In this document: positions 52,354-61,466 of the stretch, one piece after another | Layout: every line of letters starts with the position of its first letter | Numbering within the stretch: position 1 is the first letter of the stretch | NCBI GenBank assembly: GCA_039584255.1 | Contig: JBDGYE010000001.1 | Location: forward strand, 10,309 to 74,308 | DNA length: 64,000 bases | Direction: 5' to 3' | DNA from: JBDGYE01 sp039584255 | Lineage (GTDB): Bacteria; Gemmatimonadota; Gemmatimonadetes; Palauibacterales; Palauibacteraceae | The notes under the pieces: model-generated | Seen by the model: only the letters and a program-made list of their open reading frames with translations | Told to the model about the DNA's origin: nothing | Databases searched by the model: none | Program-made: the position numbers and the translations under genes

Positions 52354-54209
52354 TCAGGGCCGTCCTCCAGGACTTCCAGCGCACGTGGCCGCAGCTGCTG
52401 GCGGCCGACCTGCTGGCGCGCGCAGTCGCCTTCATCGTTCTGACGCCGTCGGCCGCTCTTATCCTCAGGCTCCTGATCCGGCGGTCCGGCAGCCAGGTCA
52501 TCGCCGATCAGGACATCCTCCATTTCCTGTTGACACCTCTCGGGGTGGTCACGCTCGCGGTCGCGGGCGCGGCTGCACTCGCCATCTTCCTGGCCGCTCT
52601 GGCGCTCCTCATGACGATCGGCCTCGGGGCCACGCGCGATCGCCTCGTGAGCTACCTCGCGGCAGGCCGCTTCGTCGGGCGACGCGCACGAGGTCTGGCG
52701 AGCCTTTCCGTGCACGTAGTGTTACGCCTCCTTCTCGTGGCCGCGCCTTTCGCGGCGGCGATCGGTCTCATCTTCGTCGTCGTCCTCGGTCGCCACGACA
52801 TCTATTTCTACCTGAACGTCAAGCCTGCCGAGTTCTGGATCGCAGCGGCGCTGACGGTCCTGGTCCTCCTCGCGGCGGCGCGCATTCTGGTGCCTATCGT
52901 CCTCGCGTGGACCTTCGCTCTGCCGATTCTCCTGTTCGAGGATGCCACGGCGCGCCAGGCGCTGGCTCGAAGCCAGACGGAGACGCCGAATCATCGTCTC
53001 CGGATCGCGCTGTGGCTGCTGGGGTGGCTCGCGCTCACGACCGCCCTCGGCACCGTGGCCTCGGGCACGGTCCTGTGGGTCGGTCAGCGCGTCCTCCCGG
53101 TCAGCCAGTCGTTGCCTCTGATCGCGGCCTTTCTCGCCGGGATCCTGGGGGCGGTCGGACTCGTGAACCTTCTGGTATCGTTTCTCGGTTCCGCCCTGCT
53201 GGCCCTGCTGCTCACCCGGCTCTACACGACGCTCGGGCGCGGGGGCGCAACGGAAGCATCCCTGCCTTCCGACACCCGGCCGCTCGGGGCACGCGCCGAA
53301 TGGAGCTTCCCGGGGAAGCGGCTGCTGTGGGGCGCCCTGGTTGCCGCAGTCGCCGTGGGTGTCGGAGCCGTGCTGCTGGTTCGCGACGTCCAGGTCGAGG
53401 ATACGACGGAGGTGACCGCGCACCGTGGCTACTCCACCGTCGCCCCCGAGAACACGATTGCCGCTATGGAAGCGGCGATCGCCGCGGGCGCCGACTGGGT
53501 GGAGTTCGACGTCCAGGAAACGGCGGACGGGGTCGTCGTCCTGCTGCACGACAGCGACCTCATGCGGGTAGCCGGGCTAAGACTCAACATCTGGAACACC
53601 GCTCTCTCCGACATCGAGGACCTGGACGCCGGCAGCTGGTTCGGGCCTGAGTTTGCGAGCCAGCGCGTCCCGACGCTCGCTGAGGTACTGGAGATCTGCC
53701 GCGGCCGCATCCGAGCGCTTATCGAGCTCAAGCACTACGGCCACGCCGAACGGCTCGAGGAGCGCGTCGTAGAGGTGGTCGAGGCCGCTGGAATGAGCGC
53801 GGAAGTGGCTCTCATGTCGCTGAAGCACGAGTCGGTAAGCAGGCTTCAGGAGCTGAGGCCGGACTGGAACGTTGGCCTACTGGCGGCCGTGGCCATCGGC
53901 GACCTCACGCTCCTCGACGCCGACTTCCTGGCGGTGAACCACTCGATCGCGACGCCCGGTTTCATCCGCCGGGCCCACCGCCGCGGGAAGGCCGTCCATG
54001 CGTGGACGGTGAACGACCCGGTTCAGATGTCTGCGCTCATCAGTCGCGGCGTCGACAATTTGATCACCAAACAGCCGACTGTCGCGCGATCGGTCCTGGT
54101 ACAGCGGGAGGAGCTCACGCCGGTTGAGCGGCTGCTTCTCCAGGTGGCGATGGACCTGGGCGTCGTGCCCGGACACGAGGAGGCGCCGTCGAAGCCGGAA
54201 GACGCTTGA
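52350..54209 (+). CDS. Membrane-bound glycerophosphodiester phosphodiesterase
   Basis: A 619-residue protein. About 350 N-terminal residues form roughly six to seven membrane helices (the glycerophosphoryl diester phosphodiesterase membrane region); the rest is a GDPD TIM barrel facing the periplasm. Catalytic residues appear in TAHRGYSTVAPENT (His358), EFDVQ (Glu385) and LLHDSDL (His400), then IELKHYG and HAWTVNDP. It hydrolyses glycerophosphodiesters to glycerol-3-phosphate and an alcohol. Starts with TTG 52350 overlapping the hydrolase stop. Confidence 0.91.
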   Translation: MIRAVLQDFQRTWPQLLAADLLARAVAFIVLTPSAALILRLLIRRSGSQVIADQDILHFLLTPLGVVTLAVAGAAALAIFLAALALLMTIGLGATRDRLVSYLAAGRFVGRRARGLASLSVHVVLRLLLVAAPFAAAIGLIFVVVLGRHDIYFYLNVKPAEFWIAAALTVLVLLAAARILVPIVLAWTFALPILLFEDATARQALARSQTETPNHRLRIALWLLGWLALTTALGTVASGTVLWVGQRVLPVSQSLPLIAAFLAGILGAVGLVNLLVSFLGSALLALLLTRLYTTLGRGGATEASLPSDTRPLGARAEWSFPGKRLLWGALVAAVAVGVGAVLLVRDVQVEDTTEVTAHRGYSTVAPENTIAAMEAAIAAGADWVEFDVQETADGVVVLLHDSDLMRVAGLRLNIWNTALSDIEDLDAGSWFGPEFASQRVPTLAEVLEICRGRIRALIELKHYGHAERLEERVVEVVEAAGMSAEVALMSLKHESVSRLQELRPDWNVGLLAAVAIGDLTLLDADFLAVNHSIATPGFIRRAHRRGKAVHAWTVNDPVQMSALISRGVDNLITKQPTVARSVLVQREELTPVERLLLQVAMDLGVVPGHEEAPSKPEDA

Positions 54210-54240
54210 GCGACGCCAGCCGGGCGGCACCGGCGGAGAG

Positions 54241-54654
54241 CTACTCCTGCTCTTCCTTCCTCCTCTTCTCTCTTCTCCCCTTCAGGCTGCGGTGGATCTC
54301 CAGCGCCTGGCTTTCCAGGTAGTCCACGATGACGTCGCTTCCGCCATCACCCAGCAGGTCGGCCGACTCCGGCCGCCCCCCCGGTCGAATCGAATAGAGG
54401 CTCAGCCAGCCCTCGAAGCGCTCTCCGAGCCGGGCCACCTTCGTGAGGAGAAGGCCGCGCCGCTTCCCGCCGAGCAGCAAATCGCCGATCGCGGCCAGGA
54501 GCGCCAGCGGCGCCAGGACGATGTCCTTGAGCCCGTCGAGGGCGAGCTTGCCCTCGAACACCGCCAGGTCGCGGACGAGCTTCCAGCGGCTGGCGTAAGG
54601 TGGAACGGCCGGGAGTTGCTCCCCCCTCGGCTCGGGCGGTTGCGTCGCGTCCAT
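54241..54654 (-). CDS. Small hydrophobic-patch protein of unknown function
   Basis: A 137-residue protein starting MDATQPPEPRGEQ, with one amphipathic/hydrophobic stretch (LKDIVLAPLALLAAIGDLLL), a central GERFEGWLSLYSI and a very charged tail (LKGRREKRRKEEQE). No family recognised. It follows the MscS-type channel by 14 nt on the same strand, so it may assist that channel. Start at ATG 54654 after GGACGT. Confidence 0.7.
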   Translation of the reverse strand: MDATQPPEPRGEQLPAVPPYASRWKLVRDLAVFEGKLALDGLKDIVLAPLALLAAIGDLLLGGKRRGLLLTKVARLGERFEGWLSLYSIRPGGRPESADLLGDGGSDVIVDYLESQALEIHRSLKGRREKRRKEEQE

Positions 54655-54668
54655 CGATACGTCCTTGT

Positions 54669-55958
54669 TCAGCCGTGGGCGGCGGCCGCAACGCCCGCCA
54701 GCCCTACCTCGTGGATGTCCTGTCCCGACGGGTGCTGGAACACGCGCAGCCCGAACTCGGGGACAATGGCCAGGATGTGGTCGAAGATGTCCGACTGGAT
54801 CCCCTCGTACTCGGCCCACCTGGTCGTCGCCGTGAAGCAGTAGATCTGGATAGGTAGCCCATCGGGCGTGGGCTCGCGCTGTCTAACCAGGAGTGTCATT
54901 CCCTGGTTGATGCTGGGATGAGCGCGCAGGTAGGCGAGGATGTACGCACGTAGAGTACCGATGTTGGTGAGCCGATGGGCGTTCACCGGGTCACCGTCCA
55001 TCTCGGCCAGCGGCCGGTTCGCCTCCTCGAGCAGGTCCTCCTTCTCTGCGATGTAGCTCTTCAACAGCTCGAACCGCTTGAAGCGCTCCGCCTCCTCCTC
55101 GGTCAGGAATCGGATGGTGCTCTGGTCGATGTGGAGGTCGCGCTTGATCCGGCGGCCACCGGACTCGGACATGTAACGCCAGTTCCGGAACCAGTCGGTT
55201 ATGAAGGCGTGGGTGGGGATGGTGGTGACCGTCTTGTCCCAGTTCTGGATCTTCACCGTGTGCAGCGCGATCTCCACCACGTCGCCGTCGGCGCCGTACT
55301 TCGGCATCTCGACCCAGTCACCGATGCGGATCATGTCGTTGCTGGCGATCTGGATGCTCGCCACCACCGACAGGATTGTGTCCTTGAACACGATCATCAG
55401 CACCGCGGTCATGGCGCCGAAGCCGCCCAACAGAACGAGCGGTGACTGGCCGAGGACGATCGCTACGATGAGCAACGCCCCCGTGATGTACAGGAAGATC
55501 TTGAGAATCTGCAGCCAGCCCTTGATGGGCCGATTGCGGGAGAACGGGAACTCCTTGTAGATCAGCTCGGCGGCGTTGATCAGCCCGTCGGCCGACCTCA
55601 TCACGATGAACACGACGAGGACCATGGCCAGGTCTCGGACCACGTTCACGACGCCAGCCGGCAGCCCGGGAACCAACGTGATGCCGAGGTAGACCAGCGC
55701 GACCGGCACCAGGTGGGAGAGGCGCGTGAAGACGCCTGCGCGGTAGACGATGTTGTCCCAGTCGACAGGAGTGCGCTCGAAGATCCTCTTGAGCGCCCGG
55801 AGGATGTACCGGCGGGCGACCACGTCGGACAACCATGCCAGGGCCAGGAGAGCCCCGATGGCCGCTACGGTCTCGATCACTGGGTGGGCTTCGAACCAGT
55901 CGCCGACGGCCTCGATGAACTCCCGGCCCTGCGACGCCTGCACGTATGCATGAATCAT
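54669..55958 (-). CDS. Mechanosensitive channel, MscS superfamily (YbdG/MscM-like)
   Basis: A 429-residue inner-membrane channel. Five helices include the pore-lining segment LVLLGGFGAMTAVLMIVFKD, followed by the MscS beta domain (IRIGDWVEMPKYGADGDVVE, VTTIPTHAFITDWFRNW). A YbdG-type insertion and the C-terminal GLRVFQHPSG follow. It relieves turgor on osmotic downshift. Start at ATG 55958 with GGAG upstream. The small gene at 54241 is probably co-transcribed. Confidence 0.92.
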   Translation of the reverse strand: MIHAYVQASQGREFIEAVGDWFEAHPVIETVAAIGALLALAWLSDVVARRYILRALKRIFERTPVDWDNIVYRAGVFTRLSHLVPVALVYLGITLVPGLPAGVVNVVRDLAMVLVVFIVMRSADGLINAAELIYKEFPFSRNRPIKGWLQILKIFLYITGALLIVAIVLGQSPLVLLGGFGAMTAVLMIVFKDTILSVVASIQIASNDMIRIGDWVEMPKYGADGDVVEIALHTVKIQNWDKTVTTIPTHAFITDWFRNWRYMSESGGRRIKRDLHIDQSTIRFLTEEEAERFKRFELLKSYIAEKEDLLEEANRPLAEMDGDPVNAHRLTNIGTLRAYILAYLRAHPSINQGMTLLVRQREPTPDGLPIQIYCFTATTRWAEYEGIQSDIFDHILAIVPEFGLRVFQHPSGQDIHEVGLAGVAAAAHG

Positions 55959-55983
55959 TGGCTCCGCTCCCACGGCGCGGGTC

Positions 55984-56481
55984 TCAGAGTGGCAGGGCGT
56001 ACCAGCGGTTGCACCCGAAATGTCCGGTATCGCCCAACGGTGCCTCCAGGGGGCGGAAACCGAAGTCCTCGTAAAGCTTTCGCGCCCTGTCCATCTGCGC
56101 CAGCGTCTCCAGGTAGCACATTCGGTAGCCCCTCTCTCGCGCGGCGTCCAGGCAGATTTCGAGCAGACGCCTCCCCAGACCGAGGCCCCGCGCCTCCGGC
56201 AGCAGGTACATCTTACGGAGCTCGCACACGCCGGCGCCGGCGCCCTCCAGAGGCCCGATGCCGGAGCCGCCGACCAGGCGGCCGCCGACCTCCGCCACGA
56301 CGTAGGCGGCGACCGGTTCGGGGTACGCCTCGAAGATGGCGTCGACCTCCGGATCCGCGATCGAGTACCCTTCGCCGACGGCCCCGAACTCGGTCATAAC
56401 CTCGCGGATGATGCGTCCCAGCTCCTCGTTGTCGGCCGCCCTTACGGGTCGGATCCGCGCCGCCGGCTCAGCTTTCCTCAC
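55984..56481 (-). CDS. GNAT-family N-acetyltransferase
   Basis: A 165-residue acetyltransferase: RPVRAADNEELGRIIREVM at the start, acetyl-CoA loop LLPEARGLGLGRRLLEIC, then GYRMCYLETLAQMDRA and LYEDFGFRPL. The C-terminal HFGCNRWYAL is typical of this small group. Starts with GTG 56481 inside the end of the upstream gene (14-bp overlap). Substrate not predictable. Confidence 0.9.
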   Translation of the reverse strand: MRKAEPAARIRPVRAADNEELGRIIREVMTEFGAVGEGYSIADPEVDAIFEAYPEPVAAYVVAEVGGRLVGGSGIGPLEGAGAGVCELRKMYLLPEARGLGLGRRLLEICLDAARERGYRMCYLETLAQMDRARKLYEDFGFRPLEAPLGDTGHFGCNRWYALPL

Positions 56482-57616
56482 CCCGCCCTCCTCCGTCGTC
56501 CTCCACCCCGGTGACCCTGGCCTCTCCGGGGACGATGATCTTCGGCTCGCCGGCCAGCTTCCGCTTTTCGTCCTCGACGAACTCCTCGACCTCCCGAGGG
56601 ACCAGGAGGTCGTCCGCTATCGAAGCGATCTCCTCGGCGTTCCGCCACGCGGCCTCCAGCACCGCGAGCTCGCCCTCCATCGCCCTGCGCTCTGCCTCCT
56701 CGTGGGTCGCCATCTCGATGGCCAGGCGAACGTCGCCGGGCAGCTTGGCCAGGGAGCCTGCCGTGGCCTTCTCCAGCTTCTTCGGATTCTCTCCGGCCTT
56801 CTCGCGCCGCAGGCGCTCCGATTCACGCGTAGCCTCGGCCAGGAAGCTCTCCGGGTGGCCGATATCCTCGATTCGCCGCACCGCCTGTTCGATCGTCTTC
56901 CTGCTGCCACCGGACCGGTTCGCTCTTGCCATCAGCTTGCCCGCGACCTCCATGGCCTCGTCGCCGCTGAACACCAGGGGCTCGCCGTGCCCGCTGGTAA
57001 AGCCGCTTCCCCAACCGCTGGCATGGCGGATGTGGAGCTCCCAGGCGCCGGAATCGCCTGTCGGAACGAACCGTGAGCGCTCCAGATGCTTCAGTTGGAC
57101 CTTGATCTTCTCGCCGTCCTCGGTGCGGAGCCGAGCGGCGATCCGCTCGTTGGAGATCCACCGAATCAGCTGCGTGTAGCCGTACCATCCGCCGCCGATC
57201 GAGATTCCCGCGGCCGCGCCTCCCACGACAAGCAGGCCGATTCCCGCGGCGCCGGCAGTGCCGTACGCCATCGAGCGCCTCCGACGCCTGCCGAACTGAT
57301 CTCCGTACCGCCAGGCGGCGAACTCTCCTCGCAGCGGCCTGCCGAGCCGCACCAGCTCAAGGCCTTCCGGAAGGCGGGCGAGGCCGATGTTGTCCGTGGA
57401 CACACGCAGCCGCGTGTCCCGGAACAGCCGCTCGCACTCTTCGATCGCCTCCCACCGGGCCTCCAGCGGGGAGAGGTTCCAGCGCTCGCAGCGCCTGCAG
57501 ACGACCCACAGCCGGCCCTTCGCCCCGTCGAAGGCGAGACGCCGGCCCACGGGGAAGGTCTCGACCACCTCGTTGGTGCCCAGCGGACGGTTGCAGAAGA
57601 TGCAGGTCGAATACAT
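56468..57616 (-). CDS. Zinc-ribbon membrane protein of unknown function
   Basis: A 382-residue protein. Two CxxC pairs (CIFCNRPLG and CRRCERWNL) form an N-terminal zinc ribbon; a glycine-rich membrane hairpin follows (GTAGAAGIGLLVVGGAAAG); the C-terminal half is charged and helical (REVEEFVEDEKRKLAG) and ends in a low-complexity tail. No named family recognised. Start assigned to ATG 57616; an ATG at 57625 is also in frame. Overlaps the GNAT start. Divergent from the cytochrome peroxidase gene (272-bp gap). Confidence 0.72.
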   Translation of the reverse strand: MYSTCIFCNRPLGTNEVVETFPVGRRLAFDGAKGRLWVVCRRCERWNLSPLEARWEAIEECERLFRDTRLRVSTDNIGLARLPEGLELVRLGRPLRGEFAAWRYGDQFGRRRRRSMAYGTAGAAGIGLLVVGGAAAGISIGGGWYGYTQLIRWISNERIAARLRTEDGEKIKVQLKHLERSRFVPTGDSGAWELHIRHASGWGSGFTSGHGEPLVFSGDEAMEVAGKLMARANRSGGSRKTIEQAVRRIEDIGHPESFLAEATRESERLRREKAGENPKKLEKATAGSLAKLPGDVRLAIEMATHEEAERRAMEGELAVLEAAWRNAEEIASIADDLLVPREVEEFVEDEKRKLAGEPKIIVPGEARVTGVEDDGGGRGEES

Positions 57617-57888
57617 GGCGTCCAAGCTAACGCAGAGTGGCTTACACCGGGACGATCTGGCGCGATCTCGGCCGGATCCGCCCGCCTCCTTCGCCGGCCC
57701 GATCGGACCCTGACCCGCTGCGTTGCGGCGGTCGCCTCCGATCTCCGGGCAACAGCGTGCGTTGCGGGCTCGCCAATCCGGCCGTTCCCGACCGTAACGG
57801 CACGGGCCTGGTGCCCCGTTCGTGGCACGGATGATGAACCCCTCTCTTCAGCTGTCCTCAAGCAAGAACCGGACGAAGAGAGGCTACC

Positions 57889-59010
57889 GTGAAGATGAGT
57901 TGGATGCTGTTGCCGGCGTGTCTGATCGCCGCCGCCTGCGGATCTCCCGCCGACCGGGAAGTAGAAGACGATCTCGCCGCTGCCGAGGGAGCCCGGCCGA
58001 CTCCCGCAGGCGACGCCCTGATGCAGCGGGCCCAGGCCCTGTTCGCAGCCGTTCCCGATGCTCCACCGCCGCTCGACGGGAACGAGATCACCCCTGCAAA
58101 GCTGGAGCTGGGCAAGAGGCTGTACTTCGATCCCAGGCTCTCGGCGAGTTGGCTCATCAGCTGCAACACCTGCCACAACCTGGGTTTGGGCGGTGTGGAC
58201 CTGATGGAGACGTCGATCGGCCACGGCTGGCAGAAGGGACCACGCAACGCGCCGACCGTTCTGAACTCCGTCTTCAACATGGCCCAGTTCTGGGATGGTC
58301 GGGCGGCCGACCTGATGGAGCAGGCGATGGGGCCGGTTCAGGCGGCGGTGGAGATGAACAGCACGCCGGAGCGCACCGTAGAGACGCTGCGGTCGATTCC
58401 CGGCTACGTGGAGGCGTTCGGCGCGGCCTTCCCCGCAGATGATGATCCGGTCACCTTCGAGAACATGGCTCGAGCCATAGAAGCATTCGAGGCCACTCTG
58501 ATCACGCCGGACTCGCCGTTCGACCGTTATCTCGAGGGAGATGCGGCGGCGCTCACCGCCGAACAGCGGGACGGCCTGGCACTGTTCATCGACAACGGGT
58601 GCGCCGCCTGCCACGGGGGATTGATTCTCGGGGGCTCCAGCTATCAGACGTTCGGTTCGGCCGCCCACCCGGGGCCCGAGCTTCTCCCGCCCGAGGACCG
58701 GGGCCGCTTCAACGTCACGGGCGATCCGGACGACGAGTTCGCCTTCAAGGTTCCGATCCTCCGCAACATCTCCATCACCGCACCGTACTTCCACACCGGC
58801 AAGGTCTGGAGCCTCAAACAGGCGGTCGAGGTAATGGGTAAGGCGCAGCTCGGAAGAGAGCTGACGGAGGAACAGTGCCTCCAGCTCACGGCCTTCCTCA
58901 TGTCGCTGACAGGCCAGCAGCCCGCCGTGGAGTATCCGGTCCTGCCGCCCCACACGGCCGAGACTCCGCTCCCCACGCCGTCCGCCGGGTCAGCGGCCGG
59001 GAGCGACTAA
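57889..59010 (+). CDS. Di-haem cytochrome c peroxidase, lipoprotein
   Basis: A 373-residue periplasmic peroxidase/MauG-family protein. Lipoprotein signal LIAAAC (Cys17). Haem sites are CNTCH (Cys92, Cys95, His96) and CAACH (Cys238, Cys241, His242); LGKRLYFDPRLSAS and FKVPILRNISITAPYFHTG are the family signatures. It should reduce hydrogen peroxide using c-type cytochrome electrons. GTG 57889 follows GAGAGG by 6 nt. A strong hairpin follows, so it is probably monocistronic. Confidence 0.93.
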   Translation: MKMSWMLLPACLIAAACGSPADREVEDDLAAAEGARPTPAGDALMQRAQALFAAVPDAPPPLDGNEITPAKLELGKRLYFDPRLSASWLISCNTCHNLGLGGVDLMETSIGHGWQKGPRNAPTVLNSVFNMAQFWDGRAADLMEQAMGPVQAAVEMNSTPERTVETLRSIPGYVEAFGAAFPADDDPVTFENMARAIEAFEATLITPDSPFDRYLEGDAAALTAEQRDGLALFIDNGCAACHGGLILGGSSYQTFGSAAHPGPELLPPEDRGRFNVTGDPDDEFAFKVPILRNISITAPYFHTGKVWSLKQAVEVMGKAQLGRELTEEQCLQLTAFLMSLTGQQPAVEYPVLPPHTAETPLPTPSAGSAAGSD

Positions 59011-59029
59011 CGGCACGTCGCCGGGCGAC

Positions 59030-59056
59030 GCCCCCGCGGCGCACCCTCGCGGGGGC
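59030..59056 (+). terminator. Hairpin after cytochrome c peroxidase gene
   Basis: 9-bp GC stem GCCCCCGCG / CGCGGGGGC with a 9-nt loop, 20 nt after the stop. No T-run. Confidence 0.6.
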
Positions 59057-59085
59057 GGGCACATCCCGCCTCATGCCGAGTACGG

Positions 59086-59853
59086 ATGGCGATGCGAATC
59101 GTCTCGCTCTGCCCCAGCCTCACTGAGCTCGTCTTCGACCTCGGCCGCGGCAGCGACCTGGTCGGCGTCACCCGGTTCTGCGTGCATCCGCCCGAGGGCG
59201 TGAGAGGGATCGAGACTGTCGGCGGCACCAAGAGCCCCAAGATCGAACGGATCGTCGAACTCGCTCCGGACCTCGTGCTCCTGAACGAGGAAGAGAACCG
59301 AGTCGAGGATGCGGAGGAGCTTCGAAGTGCCGGGCTGCGTTGCCACAGCAGCCTGCCCAGGAATCCCGCCGACACGTCGGCGATGGTGCGCTCCATCGGC
59401 CAGGCGCTCGGCCGCGAGGATGAAGCCGAGGGGATCGCCCGGGAGATCGACCGGCGAAGCCACAGGGTACGCGAGTCGGCCACGGGCAAGAGGCGCGTCC
59501 GGTTCGCCTACCTCATATGGCGGCGTCCCCTGATGACGGCGAGCGGCGACACCTTCATCAGCTCGCTACTGACGCAGGCCGGCGGAGACAACGTGTTCGC
59601 CGGGCATGCCAGGCGTTATCCCGTCGTCGAGCCCCAGGACCTGGTCCGCGCCAGGCCGGAGGTCATCCTGCTCTCCACCGAGCCCTTTCCGTTCCAGGCA
59701 GAGCACATCGACGAGATCAGCCGTGATACGGCCCTGGCACCCGAGATGTTCTGCATCGTCGACGGCGAGCTGCTGAGCTGGCACGGATCGAGGACGCCGG
59801 CCGGGATCGATTACGCGGAGCGGGTGATCGAGGAGGCGAGAGAGGCCCGGTAG
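59086..59853 (+). CDS. BtuF/TroA-type substrate-binding protein lacking a signal peptide
   Basis: A 255-residue helical-backbone metal-receptor fold: RIVSLCPSLTELVFDLG, GVTRFCVHPPEGVRGIETVG, LAPDLVLLNEEEN and GDTFISSLLTQAGGDNVFAG. It matches cobalamin/iron-chelate binding proteins of ABC importers but starts directly with the mature fold (MAMRIVSLCPS), with no export signal, and no permease or ATPase is nearby. Similar signal-less proteins occur in other bacteria and are thought to act in the cytoplasm. Start ATG 59086 or 59092. Confidence 0.85.
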   Translation: MAMRIVSLCPSLTELVFDLGRGSDLVGVTRFCVHPPEGVRGIETVGGTKSPKIERIVELAPDLVLLNEEENRVEDAEELRSAGLRCHSSLPRNPADTSAMVRSIGQALGREDEAEGIAREIDRRSHRVRESATGKRRVRFAYLIWRRPLMTASGDTFISSLLTQAGGDNVFAGHARRYPVVEPQDLVRARPEVILLSTEPFPFQAEHIDEISRDTALAPEMFCIVDGELLSWHGSRTPAGIDYAERVIEEAREAR

Positions 59854-59863
59854 TAGGATGCGC

Positions 59864-59891
59864 GACCGGGGCGCCATTGGACGCCCCGGTC
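59864..59891. terminator. Convergent terminator hairpin
   Basis: 10-bp stem GACCGGGGCG / CGCCCCGGTC with an 8-nt loop, 10 nt after the BtuF-like stop and 30 nt before the end of the opposite-strand propeller gene. A short T-containing stretch follows on the plus strand. Confidence 0.7.
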
Positions 59892-59921
59892 CGTTGTTCC
59901 GAGGGCTGCCGGAGCTCGCGC

Positions 59922-61181
59922 TCAGGCGGTCGGCGCGGGCAGCCCTGTGATCCGAAGCACCTTCACGTACTGGACGTCGAACTCGTCGCGCCACACCCCG
60001 TAGATCAGGTCGTCGTCGAACACGGACGGCGAGAAGCGATGCGGCATCTGCACCACGCCCAGATAGCGGCCCTCCTCGTCGAAGACGTCCCACTGCGCGG
60101 CGCCCAGATCGAGAAGCGGGTTCCAGACCTCCTGCTCCTCCGGCGTCATCTCGGTGGGCACCTGCACACGCTGCACCCACAGGCTTCCGCCCGGTCCCGG
60201 GAAGAACTGGAGAAACGCCGGGAAGAAGTCGGCGAAGTTGAACGTCGACATCACGATCTGTTTCTGCTCCGGCGGGACACCCTGCTCGTCCAGCAGCCGA
60301 TCCACCGTGTCCATGAAGAAGTCGACATCGGCCTCGGTGACGGGCTGCCGCTCACGCGGCATGCTGATCACTCGTGACAGTCCGCCCTCCATGTCATAGA
60401 CGCTGAGCCGGAAGACGTCGTTCACCGCCATGCAGATGCCCTCGTCTCCGAGCATCGTCCACACGGGCTCGGGAGAGAAGATCATCCGCTTGGGTGCGCC
60501 GTCCTCATCGAAAGTGAACGACTTGCCGCGCTTCGGTGTCATCAGCGTGTCGACGAACTCGCCCGCGTACGTGATCTTTGCTATCAGGTCCAGCGTGTCG
60601 CGCTGTTCCGTGTTCGGAAGGTTGAGGGCCCGAAGCTGGTAGACGAGATCGCCCGAGTCGGTGAGGTCCCAACGGGCCGGGATTCCCTGATCGAACGACA
60701 TCCGGAAGCTGGTCGGGTCCGAGTGGTCGAGCTGGATCACGTTGACCCTCTGGTTGCCCATGTCCGGCACCAGGATCGTGTCTCCCCTGCCCACGAGCAC
60801 TCCGGCCGCGCCCGGGCTGAACTCTCCGGGGCCGGAGCCGGCCTGCCCGATCGTCTCTTCGTACGCGCCGTCCGGAGCGAAGACCTTGAGGTGCTGGCCC
60901 TGCTGGTCGACGATCAGGATACGATCATCGGAGGTGACACCGAGGCCTGAGATCTGGCCGAACTGGTACTCGGGCTCTCCGGTCGCCGTGCCGATGGTGA
61001 GCACGTCCTCGAGACCCCAGCGGGTGTCGTCGGTCCACAGGGGCTGCGCCGCGTTCAGCACCAACTGCACACCGGCGCTGTCCTCCATCGTGCCCGCCCA
61101 TTGAGCGGCGCTGTCCGCCTCCCCGGCGCATGCGGCCGCCGCCATGCACAGGACCGGGATCCACATCGCTTGCTTGCCCAT
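59922..61181 (-). CDS. 6-bladed beta-propeller lipoprotein
   Basis: A 419-residue exported protein with lipobox AAAC in MWIPVLCMAAAACAG. NHL-like blades are visible as FGQISGLGVTSDDRILIVDQ, QHLKVFAPDGAYEETIGQAG and GRGDTILVPDMGNQRVNVI, fitting the 6-bladed propeller family common in this kind of genome. The central part carries a charged insert (PVTEADVDFFMDTVDRL). Start ATG 61181 with GGAGGAG 7 nt upstream. Probably binds a surface or periplasmic ligand; role unknown. Confidence 0.85.
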   Translation of the reverse strand: MGKQAMWIPVLCMAAAACAGEADSAAQWAGTMEDSAGVQLVLNAAQPLWTDDTRWGLEDVLTIGTATGEPEYQFGQISGLGVTSDDRILIVDQQGQHLKVFAPDGAYEETIGQAGSGPGEFSPGAAGVLVGRGDTILVPDMGNQRVNVIQLDHSDPTSFRMSFDQGIPARWDLTDSGDLVYQLRALNLPNTEQRDTLDLIAKITYAGEFVDTLMTPKRGKSFTFDEDGAPKRMIFSPEPVWTMLGDEGICMAVNDVFRLSVYDMEGGLSRVISMPRERQPVTEADVDFFMDTVDRLLDEQGVPPEQKQIVMSTFNFADFFPAFLQFFPGPGGSLWVQRVQVPTEMTPEEQEVWNPLLDLGAAQWDVFDEEGRYLGVVQMPHRFSPSVFDDDLIYGVWRDEFDVQYVKVLRITGLPAPTA

Positions 61182-61364
61182 TTCATGCTCCTCCGCCCTC
61201 GGGCGGGTTGTGCTCGTACTCGAAGCCGGCGGCTCCCGGCCACCGTAGAATGCCTCCAGAGGAAGACCGAGTGCTGCCGGCGGCAACACGCTGCTGCCTC
61301 CGAGCCCCGACTTTCCGGTCTGTAAACCGTAGGTTACTACTTACAGTACACCTCATCTGGTCCT

Positions 61365-61466
61365 TTAATCAGCATCTCCAAGGTTGTCCTTGACCGCCTC
61401 GAGGTCGTCTACCTGGATGAACAGGCTGCCCCCCGTCTTCGCGTAGGTCGGCCAGGACCGGCATGC
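61365..61466 (-). pseudogene. Remnant of a VOC/glyoxalase-family gene
   Basis: Directly after the pdxH stop and in its reading frame, the minus strand reads YAKTGGSLFIQVDDLEAVKD then NLGDAD-stop. This looks like an internal strand-helix piece of a vicinal-oxygen-chelate (glyoxalase/bleomycin-resistance type) protein, with neither start nor the remaining modules. The rest of the gap (61182-61364) holds AT-richer sequence likely serving as promoter of the propeller gene. Confidence 0.45.
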
